A stretch of 64,000 nucleotides of DNA from CAIWHR01 sp040007035 (lineage in GTDB: Bacteria; Pseudomonadota; Gammaproteobacteria; Burkholderiales; Casimicrobiaceae): positions 25,854 through 89,853 of the forward strand of contig JBDTVU010000001.1 of the NCBI GenBank assembly GCA_040007035.1, read 5' to 3'. Positions 25,519 to 33,356 of this stretch are shown one piece after another. The notes under the pieces were generated by a model. The model ran no database searches. It saw nothing but the letters and a program-made list of their open reading frames with translations, and was not told the origin of the DNA. Both the position numbers and the translations under genes were made by a program. Within the stretch, counting starts at the first letter, position 1. Every line of letters starts with the position of its first letter.

Positions 25519-27012
25519 GTGTACTACCCCCGGTCGTTCCTCAAATTCATCCTGCTGGGCTTCCTGCTGGTCAGCCTGCCGCTCTTCTATGCGCTGGCCG
25601 AGCTGATCCTTTCGCTCGACCGGCTGCAGTCGCAGGCGCAGGAAGCGGTGCAGCAGGCGGCGCAGGCAGGGCGCGCGAGCCGGCAGCTGTTCGAGCACGC
25701 CGGCACTCTGGAGCGCGTCGTCCGCCAGTACCTGATCCTCGAGGACGCCGCGCTGATCGACGACTACGGCCGGGTGCGCGAGGATTTCCGCCAGACCGCG
25801 GGCCAGCTCCAGCAGCTTCCGCTCGCGCGCGAGCCGTTGGCCGCGCTGGCGGCGCTCGTCGACAGCGAGACGCGGCTCAACCGGTTGCTGACGGCCAAGG
25901 AGCGCCCGGCGGACGCGCAGGCGCAGCTCGCCGACGGCTACGCAAAGCTGACCGACGGGGCGCAGGCGACGATCGCCGCCGCCAACGAGCTGACCGAGCG
26001 CGCGATCGTGCGGCTGCAGGACACCGCCGCCGAGGGGCGCCAGAAGTGGCTGTACGTCGCGCTCGCCACCGCCGGCATCGCCATCGTGCTGGCGATCGTG
26101 TTCGCGGTGCTGATCGCCCGTCCGATCCGCCAGCTCGACCAGGCGATCCGGCAGATGGGCAGTGCCGACTTCACCCATGCGATCGAGGTCAACGGCCCGC
26201 AGGACCTGCGCTATCTCGGCCAGCGCCTCGAGTGGCTGCGCTCGCGGCTGCACGACCTCGAGGAGCAGCAGAACCGCTTCCTGCGCCACGTGTCGCACGA
26301 GCTGAAGACGCCGCTGACGGCGGTGCGCGAAGGCGCCGAGCTCTTGCGCGACAACGTTGGCGGCGCGCTGGCGCCCGACCAGCAGGAGATCGTCCGCATC
26401 GTCCGCGAGAACACGCTGTCGCTGCAGAAGCTGATCGAGGACCTGCTGACCTACCACCAGACGCGGGCGATGGAGCCGCAGACCGTCGGCCCGGTGCTGC
26501 TGCCCGACGTCGTGCGCCGGGTGATGAAGGAGCACAAGCTCGCGGCGCTGGCGCGGCTGGTGACGTTCGACCCGAAGCTCGACCCGGCGCTGGTGATCGG
26601 CGACGGCGAGAAGCTGCGCACGATCGTCGATAACCTGGTGTCGAACGCGATCAAGTATTCGCCGCGCTCAGGCGTCATCGAACTCGTGCTCGGAGTCTCC
26701 GACGGGTACGCGGTGCTCGACGTCATCGACTCCGGCCACGGCGTCGACGCGGAGGAACGCGAGCGGATCTTCGAGTCGTTTTTCCAGGGCAGGGCGCCGA
26801 CGGCCGGCCGGATCAAGGGGTCGGGGCTCGGCCTCGCGATCGCGCGCGAATACGTGATCGCGCACGGCGGCCGGATCGAGGTTCGCAATCGCGACGACGG
26901 CCGTCGCGGCGCGCACTTCCGGGTGTGGCTGCCGACGCTGGCGGCCGGCGGAGCGACCGCGTCGCCGCCGGCGCCGCCGGCCGGACGGGTGCCGATGGCG
27001 GGGCGCGGATGA
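25519..27012 (+). CDS. glrK: Membrane sensor histidine kinase, GlrK/QseE type
   Basis: This 497-residue kinase has membrane helices near residues 8-30 and 176-196 around a helical periplasmic sensor, a HAMP linker (about 195-250), the phospho-acceptor 'RHVSHELKTPLTAVREGAELL' with His260, and an ATPase domain with 'DNLVSNAIKYSP', 'VIDSGHGVD' and 'GSGLGLAIAREYVIAHGG'. The GTG start at 25519 is read as Met. It overlaps the lipoprotein gene (ATGA) and is followed by a sigma54 response regulator, the gene order of enterobacterial glrK-qseG-glrR. Known GlrK reports on envelope state and phosphorylates GlrR. Confidence 0.92.
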   Translation: MYYPRSFLKFILLGFLLVSLPLFYALAELILSLDRLQSQAQEAVQQAAQAGRASRQLFEHAGTLERVVRQYLILEDAALIDDYGRVREDFRQTAGQLQQLPLAREPLAALAALVDSETRLNRLLTAKERPADAQAQLADGYAKLTDGAQATIAAANELTERAIVRLQDTAAEGRQKWLYVALATAGIAIVLAIVFAVLIARPIRQLDQAIRQMGSADFTHAIEVNGPQDLRYLGQRLEWLRSRLHDLEEQQNRFLRHVSHELKTPLTAVREGAELLRDNVGGALAPDQQEIVRIVRENTLSLQKLIEDLLTYHQTRAMEPQTVGPVLLPDVVRRVMKEHKLAALARLVTFDPKLDPALVIGDGEKLRTIVDNLVSNAIKYSPRSGVIELVLGVSDGYAVLDVIDSGHGVDAEERERIFESFFQGRAPTAGRIKGSGLGLAIAREYVIAHGGRIEVRNRDDGRRGAHFRVWLPTLAAGGATASPPAPPAGRVPMAGRG

Positions 27013-27779
27013 CGACGCGCGCCGACCTGCTCCGGGTCGCCCCGCTCGCGGCGGCGCTCGCGTTCGTGCTGTCGCTGGCCGCGTGCGTGACGCCGCCGCC
27101 GGCGCCGCCGGAGGACGACGAGGAGCCGGTGCCGATGGCCGAACCGCGGACGTCGCTGGTCGAATATCCGCCGATCGAGCCGGTCGAGCCGCCGTTCGAG
27201 CCGGCCGCGACGATGGCGGCCGCATCGCCTCCTGTGTCGCCGACGCCGGCCGCAGCACCGCCCGCCGCCGAGCCCGCGCCCGCAGCGGCGCCGACAGCGC
27301 CGGCGCCGGAGCCAGAGCCCCCGGCCGACGTCGTCGAAATCGTGGCGCTGCTCGCCGACCTGCAGCGGTACAGTGCGATGAACGGCGACGACGTCCGGCG
27401 CGAGCTGGTGACGGCGAACCAGGCGTTGACGCGCCAGCGCAGCGACGCCAACCGGATCCGGCTCGCGACGCTGTTCACGCAGTCGCACACGCCGCAGGAC
27501 GACCAGCGGGCACTGCAGCTTCTCGACAACGTGGCGAAGAGCGGACCCGGGTCACCCGCAGTCAAGCAGCTCGGTGCGGTGCTGATGGCGCAGGTCGCCG
27601 AGCGCGTGCGGGCAGTGCGCGACGAGCAGCAGAAGGCCGACGCGGCAGTGCAGAAGCTCGAGGCGCTCCGCGCGATGGAGCGCAGCCTGCTGCGCGACCG
27701 CTCGCGGGCCGGCGGCGGTGGCGCCGGCGGTGGGGGCGGCGGCGGCGGGGGCGGTGGAGGCGGCGGCGGCGGACGCTGA
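27009..27779 (+). CDS. qseG: QseG-like outer-membrane lipoprotein
   Basis: This 256-residue lipoprotein has a signal peptide ending in the lipobox LSLAAC (lipidated Cys near residue 26), then a Pro/Glu/Ala-rich linker to about residue 105, and a helical domain ('VVEIVALLADLQRYSAMNGDDV') related in position and layout to QseG/YfhG, which contacts the sensor kinase in enterobacteria. It overlaps glrK by 4 bases. The C-terminus ends in a run of about 20 glycines, not known in QseG. Sequence similarity to QseG is weak by eye; the call rests on gene order and type of protein. Confidence 0.75.
   Translation: MTTRADLLRVAPLAAALAFVLSLAACVTPPPAPPEDDEEPVPMAEPRTSLVEYPPIEPVEPPFEPAATMAAASPPVSPTPAAAPPAAEPAPAAAPTAPAPEPEPPADVVEIVALLADLQRYSAMNGDDVRRELVTANQALTRQRSDANRIRLATLFTQSHTPQDDQRALQLLDNVAKSGPGSPAVKQLGAVLMAQVAERVRAVRDEQQKADAAVQKLEALRAMERSLLRDRSRAGGGGAGGGGGGGGGGGGGGGGR
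27711..27773 (+). repeat. Poly-glycine codon run at the end of qseG
   Basis: Twenty-one codons, nearly all GGN (4 Gly, one Ala, 16 Gly), form a low-complexity end of the lipoprotein. Such GGN runs expand and shrink easily, so the length may vary between strains. Confidence 0.9.
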
Positions 27780-27786
27780 CCGAATC

Positions 27787-29160
27787 ATGGGGCGAACGAT
27801 GGCAACATCCGGCGACATCCTGCTGGTCGACGACGATCCCGACCTGCTCAAGCTGATCAGCCTGCGGCTCACGTCGGCGGGGTACCGCGTGCGCACCGCC
27901 GACAGCGGAGAGACGGCGCTTGCGGCGCTGTCCGTAGCCCGCCCCGGCGCGGTGATCACCGACCTGCGGATGCCCGGCATCGACGGGCTGCAGCTGTTCG
28001 ACGCGATCCACCGCGAGCACCCGGCGCTGCCGGTGATCATCCTCACCGCGCACGGCACGATTCCCGACGCGGTGTCGGCGACGCAGCGCGGCGTGTTCGG
28101 CTTCCTGACCAAGCCGTTCGACAGCCAGGACCTGCTGCAGAAAGTCGCAGCGGCGGTGAAGCTCTCGGGCGACGGACTGGCGTCGGGGACCGAGGCCACC
28201 GGGGAGTGGCGCGCCGGCATCATCACCCGCAGCCCGCGGATGGAAGACCTGCTGCGGCAGGCGAAGCTCGTTGCCGATTCCGACGCCAGCGTGCTGATCT
28301 ACGGCGAGTCCGGCACCGGCAAGGAGCTTCTCGCGCGTGCGATCCACCGCGCGAGCCCGCGGCGCGACCAGCCCTTCGTCGCCGTCAATTGCGGCGCGAT
28401 CCCCGAGCCGCTGCTCGAGTCCGAGCTGTTCGGCCACGTGCGCGGCGCCTTCTCCGGCGCGGTGCAGGCGCACAAGGGTCTGTTCCAGGCGGCCGATGGC
28501 GGCACGATCTTCCTCGACGAGATCGGCGACATGCCGCTCGCACTGCAGGTGAAGCTGCTGCGCGTGCTGCAGGAGGGCGAGGTGCGGCCGGTCGGTGCGA
28601 CGCAGTCGGTGGCGACCGACGTCCGCGTGATCTCGGCGACGCACCGCGACCTCGAGGCGCAGCGCTCGACCGGCCAGTTCCGCGAGGACCTCTACTACCG
28701 CCTCAACGTCGTGTCGCTGAAGCTGCCGGCGCTCGCCGACCGGCGCGAGGACATCCCGCTGCTGGCGACGCATTTCCTGCGCAAGCTCGCCGAACGCTAC
28801 AAACGGCCGGTACCGTCGCTCGCCCCCGATGCGATGGCGCTGCTGATCGCCGCGCCGTGGCCCGGCAACGTGCGCCAGCTGCTGAACCTGTTGGAGCAGG
28901 CGATCGCGCTCGGCACGACGACGGTCATCCCGGCGTCGCTGGTGCAAAGCGCGCTGCAGGAGGACGCGAGCGCGCTGGTGCCGTTCGAGGACGCGCGCAA
29001 GACGTTCGAGCGCGACTACCTCGTCCGGCTGCTCAAGATCACCGGCGGCAACGTCACCCAGGCGGCACTGCTCGCCAAGCGCAACCGGACCGAGTTCTAC
29101 AAGTTGCTGCAGCGGCACCGGCTCGAGCCGGCGATGTTCAAGGAAGGCAAGGGCGCCTAG
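27787..29160 (+). CDS. glrR: Sigma54-dependent response regulator, GlrR/QseF type
   Basis: This 457-residue activator has a receiver domain (about 8-125, phospho-acceptor Asp59 in 'AVITDLRMPG'), a sigma54 AAA+ domain (about 150-385) with Walker A 'GESGTGKE', the contact loop GAFSGA near residue 220 (usual form GAFTGA), Walker B 'GGTIFLDEIGDM', and a C-terminal helix-turn-helix 'GGNVTQAALLAKRNRTEFYKLL'. ATG at 27787 and a second ATG at 27799 are both possible. It is the last gene of the glrK-qseG-glrR operon. Known GlrR binds TGTC-N10-GACA and switches on the small RNA gene glmY; matching sites lie just downstream here. Confidence 0.92.
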   Translation: MGRTMATSGDILLVDDDPDLLKLISLRLTSAGYRVRTADSGETALAALSVARPGAVITDLRMPGIDGLQLFDAIHREHPALPVIILTAHGTIPDAVSATQRGVFGFLTKPFDSQDLLQKVAAAVKLSGDGLASGTEATGEWRAGIITRSPRMEDLLRQAKLVADSDASVLIYGESGTGKELLARAIHRASPRRDQPFVAVNCGAIPEPLLESELFGHVRGAFSGAVQAHKGLFQAADGGTIFLDEIGDMPLALQVKLLRVLQEGEVRPVGATQSVATDVRVISATHRDLEAQRSTGQFREDLYYRLNVVSLKLPALADRREDIPLLATHFLRKLAERYKRPVPSLAPDAMALLIAAPWPGNVRQLLNLLEQAIALGTTTVIPASLVQSALQEDASALVPFEDARKTFERDYLVRLLKITGGNVTQAALLAKRNRTEFYKLLQRHRLEPAMFKEGKGA

Positions 29161-29221
29161 CGTCGCCCAGCGTCCCGGCCGACGGCATACGGCGCGGGCT
29201 GCGTCCGGAAGATCGCCGCGT

Positions 29222-29239
29222 TGTCGCTGAAAAGCGACA
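29222..29239. promoter_or_regulatory. Candidate GlrR operator 1
   Basis: TGTCGCTGAAAAGCGACA is an exact TGTC-N10-GACA, the GlrR consensus from enterobacteria, and a perfect 7-bp inverted repeat around GAAA. Its centre is about 210 bases upstream of the predicted sigma54 start site. Confidence 0.7.
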
Positions 29240-29286
29240 CACAAAAACGTTTCAAATCATCGAAGTAACAAAAATGACACAGATGC

Positions 29287-29304
29287 TGTCGGCATAATGC
29301 GACG
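29287..29304. promoter_or_regulatory. Candidate GlrR operator 2
   Basis: TGTCGGCATAATGCGACG matches TGTC-N10-GACA with one change. Its centre is 65 bases (about six helical turns) from operator 1 and about 145 bases upstream of the predicted start site, the usual range for sigma54 activators. Confidence 0.6.
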
Positions 29305-29413
29305 AATGGGGTTCCGCCTCCGCTTCGGTCAGTGTCCGCTGCGAACCGGGCCTGCGGCGAGTTTCATAGGGGAAACCGCGTTCCGGCGAAATCGCGAACT
29401 CGCATCCCGGTCG

Positions 29414-29430
29414 TTGGCATGACGCTTGCT
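29414..29430 (+). promoter_or_regulatory. Sigma54 (-24/-12) promoter
   Basis: TTGGCATGACGCTTGCT matches the sigma54 consensus YTGGCACGNNNNTTGCW with a single change (T for C in GGCAC). The invariant GG (29416-29417) and GC (29428-29429) are exactly 10 bases apart. Transcription would start near 29441. Confidence 0.82.
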
Positions 29431-29469
29431 TATGATTTGTGCGCAAGCTCACCACTCGACTCGATTGCC

Positions 29470-29637
29470 ATGGACACGTTCTCGCCCGAATTCTCGCAAC
29501 ACTGGCTGTCAGGCCCCGCGGCGGGTGCCGATGCATCCGGCGCCGTGCGGCGCGACGACGATTTGCTTTCGCCGTCGCAGCAGGAGGCGCTGGCCGCCCT
29601 TGCCGACCGCGTCAGCGCGGCGCGCAGCATCGTCTGA
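29470..29637 (+). CDS. Possible 55-residue peptide in the sigma54 transcript
   Basis: The frame from ATG 29470 encodes MDTFSPEFSQHWLSG, then an Ala/Asp-rich middle and an amphipathic-looking end (LLSPSQQEALAALADRVSAA). Stop is TGA at 29635-29637. There is no recognisable Shine-Dalgarno and no known family. The amino-acid make-up looks protein-like, with balanced charged residues rather than the Arg/Pro excess of chance frames in this DNA. Confidence 0.4.
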   Translation: MDTFSPEFSQHWLSGPAAGADASGAVRRDDDLLSPSQQEALAALADRVSAARSIV

Positions 29638-29715
29638 CATCGGCGCGTCCGGGTCGCGCGACGGTACCCGGCAAACCCTCCCGGAGCGGGGAAACGCTCC
29701 GGACGAATCCCCCTT

Positions 29716-29748
29716 GCCCGCTCAATTCCTCCCGGCGGGCTTTTTTTT
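29716..29748 (+). terminator. Intrinsic terminator of the small transcript
   Basis: A 6-bp stem GCCCGC (29716-29721) / GCGGGC (29735-29740) with a 13-base loop is followed by eight T (29741-29748). This insulates the acyl-CoA synthetase gene from the sigma54 promoter. Confidence 0.85.
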
Positions 29749-29954
29749 GTCCTGAATTCCGCCCGCCGGCGAATCCGTCCTGCCGTAAGTTCCTCCGCCG
29801 CATCCCGTGATCGGAATGCTGGACCGGCGACCCGCGCCCGCGCAATCCGCCGCCGTCGCCGCGACACCGCAAGCGTCTACACTGTCGGCCGAACGGGCCG
29901 GCGCGGTGGAGCCTCCACTTGCGATGCCGGCGGCTGACGAGGGAGAAAGACAGG

Positions 29955-31595
29955 ATGCTCGGATTGATGCAGGCGCGGCCGCTCCTGATCTCGTCGCTGA
30001 TCGAGCACGCCAACGCGCTCCACCCCGGCGCCGAGATCGTCTCGCGCACCGTCGAGGGTCCGATCCACCGCTGCACCTACGGCAACATCCATCGCCGGTC
30101 GAAGCGGGTGGCGAAGGCGTTGGCGGCGCTGGGTGTCGCGCCAGGCGACCGGATCGCGACTCTCGCGTGGAACGGCTACCGGCACCTGGAGCTGTATTTC
30201 GGCGTTTCCGGCATGGGCGCGGTGCTGCACACGATCAACCCACGGCTGTTTGCCGAGCAGATCACCTACATCGCCAACCACGCCGAGGACCGGTACCTGT
30301 TTTTCGACCTGACCTTCGCCCCGTTGATCGAGAAGCTCAGCCCGCTGATGACGTCAGTCAAGGGCTTCGTCGCGCTGACCGACCGCGCGCACATGCCAGC
30401 GCTCGCCGTGCCCAACCTCCTCTGCTACGAGGACCTCATCGGCGCGCAGGACGACGACTACGCGTGGCCCGAATTCGACGAGAACACGGCATCGTCGCTG
30501 TGCTACACGTCGGGCACGACCGGCAACCCGAAAGGCGTGCTGTACTCGCACCGCTCGACGGTGCTGCATTCGTACGCGGCGTGCATGGTCGACGGCCTCG
30601 GGCTGTCGTCCAACGAGTCGACGCTGCTCGTGGTGCCGATGTTCCACGTCAACGCCTGGGGAATGCCGTACGCCGGCGCGATGTCGGGCGCGAAGCTGGT
30701 GCTGCCGGGCCCTGCGCTCGACGGCAAGAGCGTCTACGAGCTGATGCAGGCGGAGAAGGTGACCCTCGCGCTCGGCGTGCCGACCGTCTGGCTGATGCTG
30801 TTCAACCACGTCGACGCCGCCGGCCTCGACCCGAAGCGCGACCTCGTGCTGAAGCGCGTCGTCATAGGCGGCTCGGCGGCGCCGCGTTCGATGAGCGAGA
30901 AGTTCGAGACGAAGTTCGGCGCGTTCGTCGTCCACGCATGGGGCATGACCGAGATGTCTCCTCTGGGCACCGTCTGCAATTTCCTGCCCAAGCACCGCGA
31001 CCGCGACCTCGCCCACCGGCTCGAACTGCAGGCGAAGCAGGGCCGTGCGATGTGCGGCGTCGAGATGAAGATCACCGGCGACGACGGCGGGCGGCTGCCG
31101 CACGACGGCGTCGCGTACGGCCACCTGATGGTCCGCGGGCCGTGGGTCACCCGCGGCTACTTCAAGGACGACGGCGGGCAGATCCTCGACGTCGACGGCT
31201 TCTTCGACACCGGCGACGTGGCGACGATCGATGCTGATGGCTACATGCAGATCACCGACCGGTCGAAGGACGTCATCAAGTCAGGCGGCGAGTGGATTTC
31301 GTCGATCGAGCTCGAGAACGCGGCGATGGGCCATCCGGCGGTCGCCGAGGCCGCGGTGATCGGGATCGCGCATCCGAAATGGCAGGAGCGGCCGCTGCTC
31401 GTCGTGGTGAAGAAGGCCGGTCAGGACGTGAGCCGCGACGACCTCCTGCATTTCCTCGACGGCAAGGTCGCCAAGTGGTGGCTGCCCGACGACGTCGCGT
31501 TCGTCGCCGAGCTGCCGCACACGGCGACCGGCAAGCTGCTGAAGACGAAGCTGCGCGAGGCGTTCAGCGGCCATCGGCTGCCGGACGCGGGGTAG
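29955..31595 (+). CDS. Medium/long-chain fatty-acid-CoA ligase (AMP-forming)
   Basis: This 546-residue enzyme activates a carboxylic acid with ATP and CoA. It has 'SSLCYTSGTTGNPKGVLYSHRS' in two parts near residues 178-198, 'VVPMFHVNAWGMPY', 'HAWGMTEMSPLGTV', 'FFDTGDVATIDADGYM', 'DVIKSGGEWISSIELEN' and the C-terminal catalytic Lys in 'TATGKLLKTKLRE'. The sequence type is that of AlkK/DmdB-like ligases acting on medium-chain or methylthio-propionate acids; the exact acid cannot be told. It starts after GGGAGAAAGACAGG and is isolated from the upstream transcript by a terminator. Confidence 0.9.
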   Translation: MLGLMQARPLLISSLIEHANALHPGAEIVSRTVEGPIHRCTYGNIHRRSKRVAKALAALGVAPGDRIATLAWNGYRHLELYFGVSGMGAVLHTINPRLFAEQITYIANHAEDRYLFFDLTFAPLIEKLSPLMTSVKGFVALTDRAHMPALAVPNLLCYEDLIGAQDDDYAWPEFDENTASSLCYTSGTTGNPKGVLYSHRSTVLHSYAACMVDGLGLSSNESTLLVVPMFHVNAWGMPYAGAMSGAKLVLPGPALDGKSVYELMQAEKVTLALGVPTVWLMLFNHVDAAGLDPKRDLVLKRVVIGGSAAPRSMSEKFETKFGAFVVHAWGMTEMSPLGTVCNFLPKHRDRDLAHRLELQAKQGRAMCGVEMKITGDDGGRLPHDGVAYGHLMVRGPWVTRGYFKDDGGQILDVDGFFDTGDVATIDADGYMQITDRSKDVIKSGGEWISSIELENAAMGHPAVAEAAVIGIAHPKWQERPLLVVVKKAGQDVSRDDLLHFLDGKVAKWWLPDDVAFVAELPHTATGKLLKTKLREAFSGHRLPDAG

Positions 31596-31727
31596 CCCGG
31601 CGGCGCATCGGCCCGTAACAGGACGCGGCCGAGGCTACAATCGGCGCTGGCCCGGCCGACGTCATTCGCGGCCGGCCCCGACGCCCGTCGCCACCTGCCC
31701 GTAACGAATCGCCCCGGAGAGACGTCG

Positions 31728-32204
31728 ATGGAGAGTTTGCAGAAGCGGCAACCCGAGCAGGTGCGGATCGCGCAGATCAAGCGGATCGGCCTGTTCGCCA
31801 CGCTGCAGGCCAAGGAGCTCCGCGTGATCAACGCGCTGCTGCACGAGCGCCGTTACCTCAAGGGCGAAGTCGTCTTCGACGCGGGGGAGGAAGGCGAGGC
31901 GCTCTACATCGTGTTCGGCGGCAAGGTCCTGATCTGCCGGCAGGGCGAGCCCGAGTCGGGGCGCATCGCCGAGGTCGCCGAGGGATCGATGTTCGGCGAG
32001 CTGGCGCTGCTCGACGGGTCGCCGCGGTCGGCGCAGGCGCGGGCGGACGAGGATTGCCTGCTGGCCGTGCTCGCGCGCTCCGATTTCGCCGGCCTGGTCG
32101 AGACGCACGCCGTCATCGCGTCCAAGATCGCGCTGCAGCTCGCGCGGGCGCTGGGTCAGAAGCTGCGCGAGCATTTCATCGCGATGGACGCGCGGCCGCT
32201 GTGA
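31728..32204 (+). CDS. Cyclic-nucleotide-binding domain protein
   Basis: This 158-residue cytoplasmic protein is a single cNMP-binding domain (about 20-140) with no DNA-binding or kinase part. The phosphate-binding cassette 'FGELALLDGSPRSAQA' has the Arg that holds the cyclic phosphate, so it should bind cAMP or c-di-GMP-like ligands. The start has CGGAGAGACG upstream. Its stop overlaps the AI-2E permease start (GTGA), so the two form an operon and the domain may control that permease. Confidence 0.88.
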   Translation: MESLQKRQPEQVRIAQIKRIGLFATLQAKELRVINALLHERRYLKGEVVFDAGEEGEALYIVFGGKVLICRQGEPESGRIAEVAEGSMFGELALLDGSPRSAQARADEDCLLAVLARSDFAGLVETHAVIASKIALQLARALGQKLREHFIAMDARPL

Positions 32205-33322
32205 ACTCCACCTACCTCGCGTCGGGGCCGCTGGTCTGGATCGTGACGATCGCCATCACGACGCTGCTACTGGTGGCGTCGGCGAAGGCGCTGTTCCTGG
32301 TGGTCCCGTTCCTGCTCGCGATCATCGTCTATTACATGCTGTACCCGGTCGTCCGCCGGCTGGAGTTGAACGGGATAAGGCGCGAGACGGCCGCGGCGCT
32401 GGTCGCCGGCGGCGTCACCGTACTGGCCATCGTGGTGATGATTCCCGCGCTGCCGTGGCTGGTCGGCCAGTCTATGTCCGGCGAGGAGGCGCTCGGCCGC
32501 TACCTCTCCGGCGGGCGGGTGCTGATCGACCGGACGCTGGAAGCGCTGGAGTCGCAGTTCGCCTTCCTCAAGCGAATGGACTTCCACGCCGAAGTGGGCC
32601 GCAAGGCCGACGAATTCGGCGCCTCGTTCATGAAGACGGAGCTGGCCCGGATACTGCTGCAGGCCGCGTTGCAGTTGCCGGTGCTGCTGCTCGCGCCGTT
32701 CCTCGCCTTCTTCCTGCTCCGCGACGGGCGCCGGTTCATGGGGATGGTCGCGGGCGCGGTGCCGAACGCGTTCTTCGAGCGCACGATCTACATGTTCGAC
32801 CGCGTCCATCAGACCGCCCGCAACTATTTCCAGGGCCTGCTGAAGCTCGCGATCGCCGACAGCGTGTTCTACACCGTCGGGCTGTTGCTGATCGGGGTTT
32901 CCGGGGCGCCGATCCTGGGCGTCGTCGCGGCGCTGCTGGCGTGGATTCCCGTCGTCGGTTCGGTGTTGGGTCTGATCATCATCGTGCTGGCGGCAGCGAC
33001 CGAGTTCCCGAGCGACCTCGGGGCCGTGTACGCGTCGGTCGCGATGTTCCTGTTCGTCCGGCTGATCGACACCTTCGTCGTGATGCCGCTGACGGTCGGC
33101 CGCAGCATCCGGATGCACCCGTTGCCGATGGTGCTGATGCTGTTCATCGGTGGCACCGTCGCCGGGGTGCCGGGGCTGGTCCTCGCGTTGCCACTGGCGG
33201 GCGTGGTGAGCACCGTCGTCGGCACCATCGGCGCGATCATCGACGACCCGCGGCTGCGCGCGCGCCATCGATTCGCCCGGCTGCTCCAGGCGCGACGCAC
33301 CAACGCCGACCTGCGGCTGTGA
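32201..33322 (+). CDS. AI-2E family transporter
   Basis: This 373-residue inner-membrane protein has about eight helices, with an amphipathic segment near residues 100-150, and the family marks 'LAPFLAFFLLRDGRRF', 'GLLKLAIADSVFYTVGLLLIG' in two parts and 'GIPLAAV'-like 'GVPGLVLALPLAGVVS' near the end. Members export autoinducer-2, or act as sodium/proton antiporters, so the name does not fix the substrate. GTG at 32201 overlaps the stop of the cyclic-nucleotide-binding gene. Confidence 0.87.
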   Translation: MNSTYLASGPLVWIVTIAITTLLLVASAKALFLVVPFLLAIIVYYMLYPVVRRLELNGIRRETAAALVAGGVTVLAIVVMIPALPWLVGQSMSGEEALGRYLSGGRVLIDRTLEALESQFAFLKRMDFHAEVGRKADEFGASFMKTELARILLQAALQLPVLLLAPFLAFFLLRDGRRFMGMVAGAVPNAFFERTIYMFDRVHQTARNYFQGLLKLAIADSVFYTVGLLLIGVSGAPILGVVAALLAWIPVVGSVLGLIIIVLAAATEFPSDLGAVYASVAMFLFVRLIDTFVVMPLTVGRSIRMHPLPMVLMLFIGGTVAGVPGLVLALPLAGVVSTVVGTIGAIIDDPRLRARHRFARLLQARRTNADLRL

Positions 33323-33356
33323 GCGCGCGGCACCGGCGACCGCCGCCGACGGCGGA

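Larger units (their letters stand above)
29441..29748 (+). ncRNA. Candidate GlrR/sigma54-driven small transcript
   Basis: The sigma54 promoter and the intrinsic terminator define a transcript of about 308 nt with no annotated-size gene in it. Besides the terminator it can form a perfect 8-bp hairpin (CCGGAGCG at 29681-29688, CGCTCCGG at 29695-29702). The tail of eight T is of the kind seen in Hfq-bound small RNAs. In enterobacteria the target of GlrR is the small RNA GlmY, so a functional counterpart is plausible. It could instead be a short mRNA for the 55-residue frame inside it. Base-level similarity to GlmY was not assessed. Confidence 0.5.
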
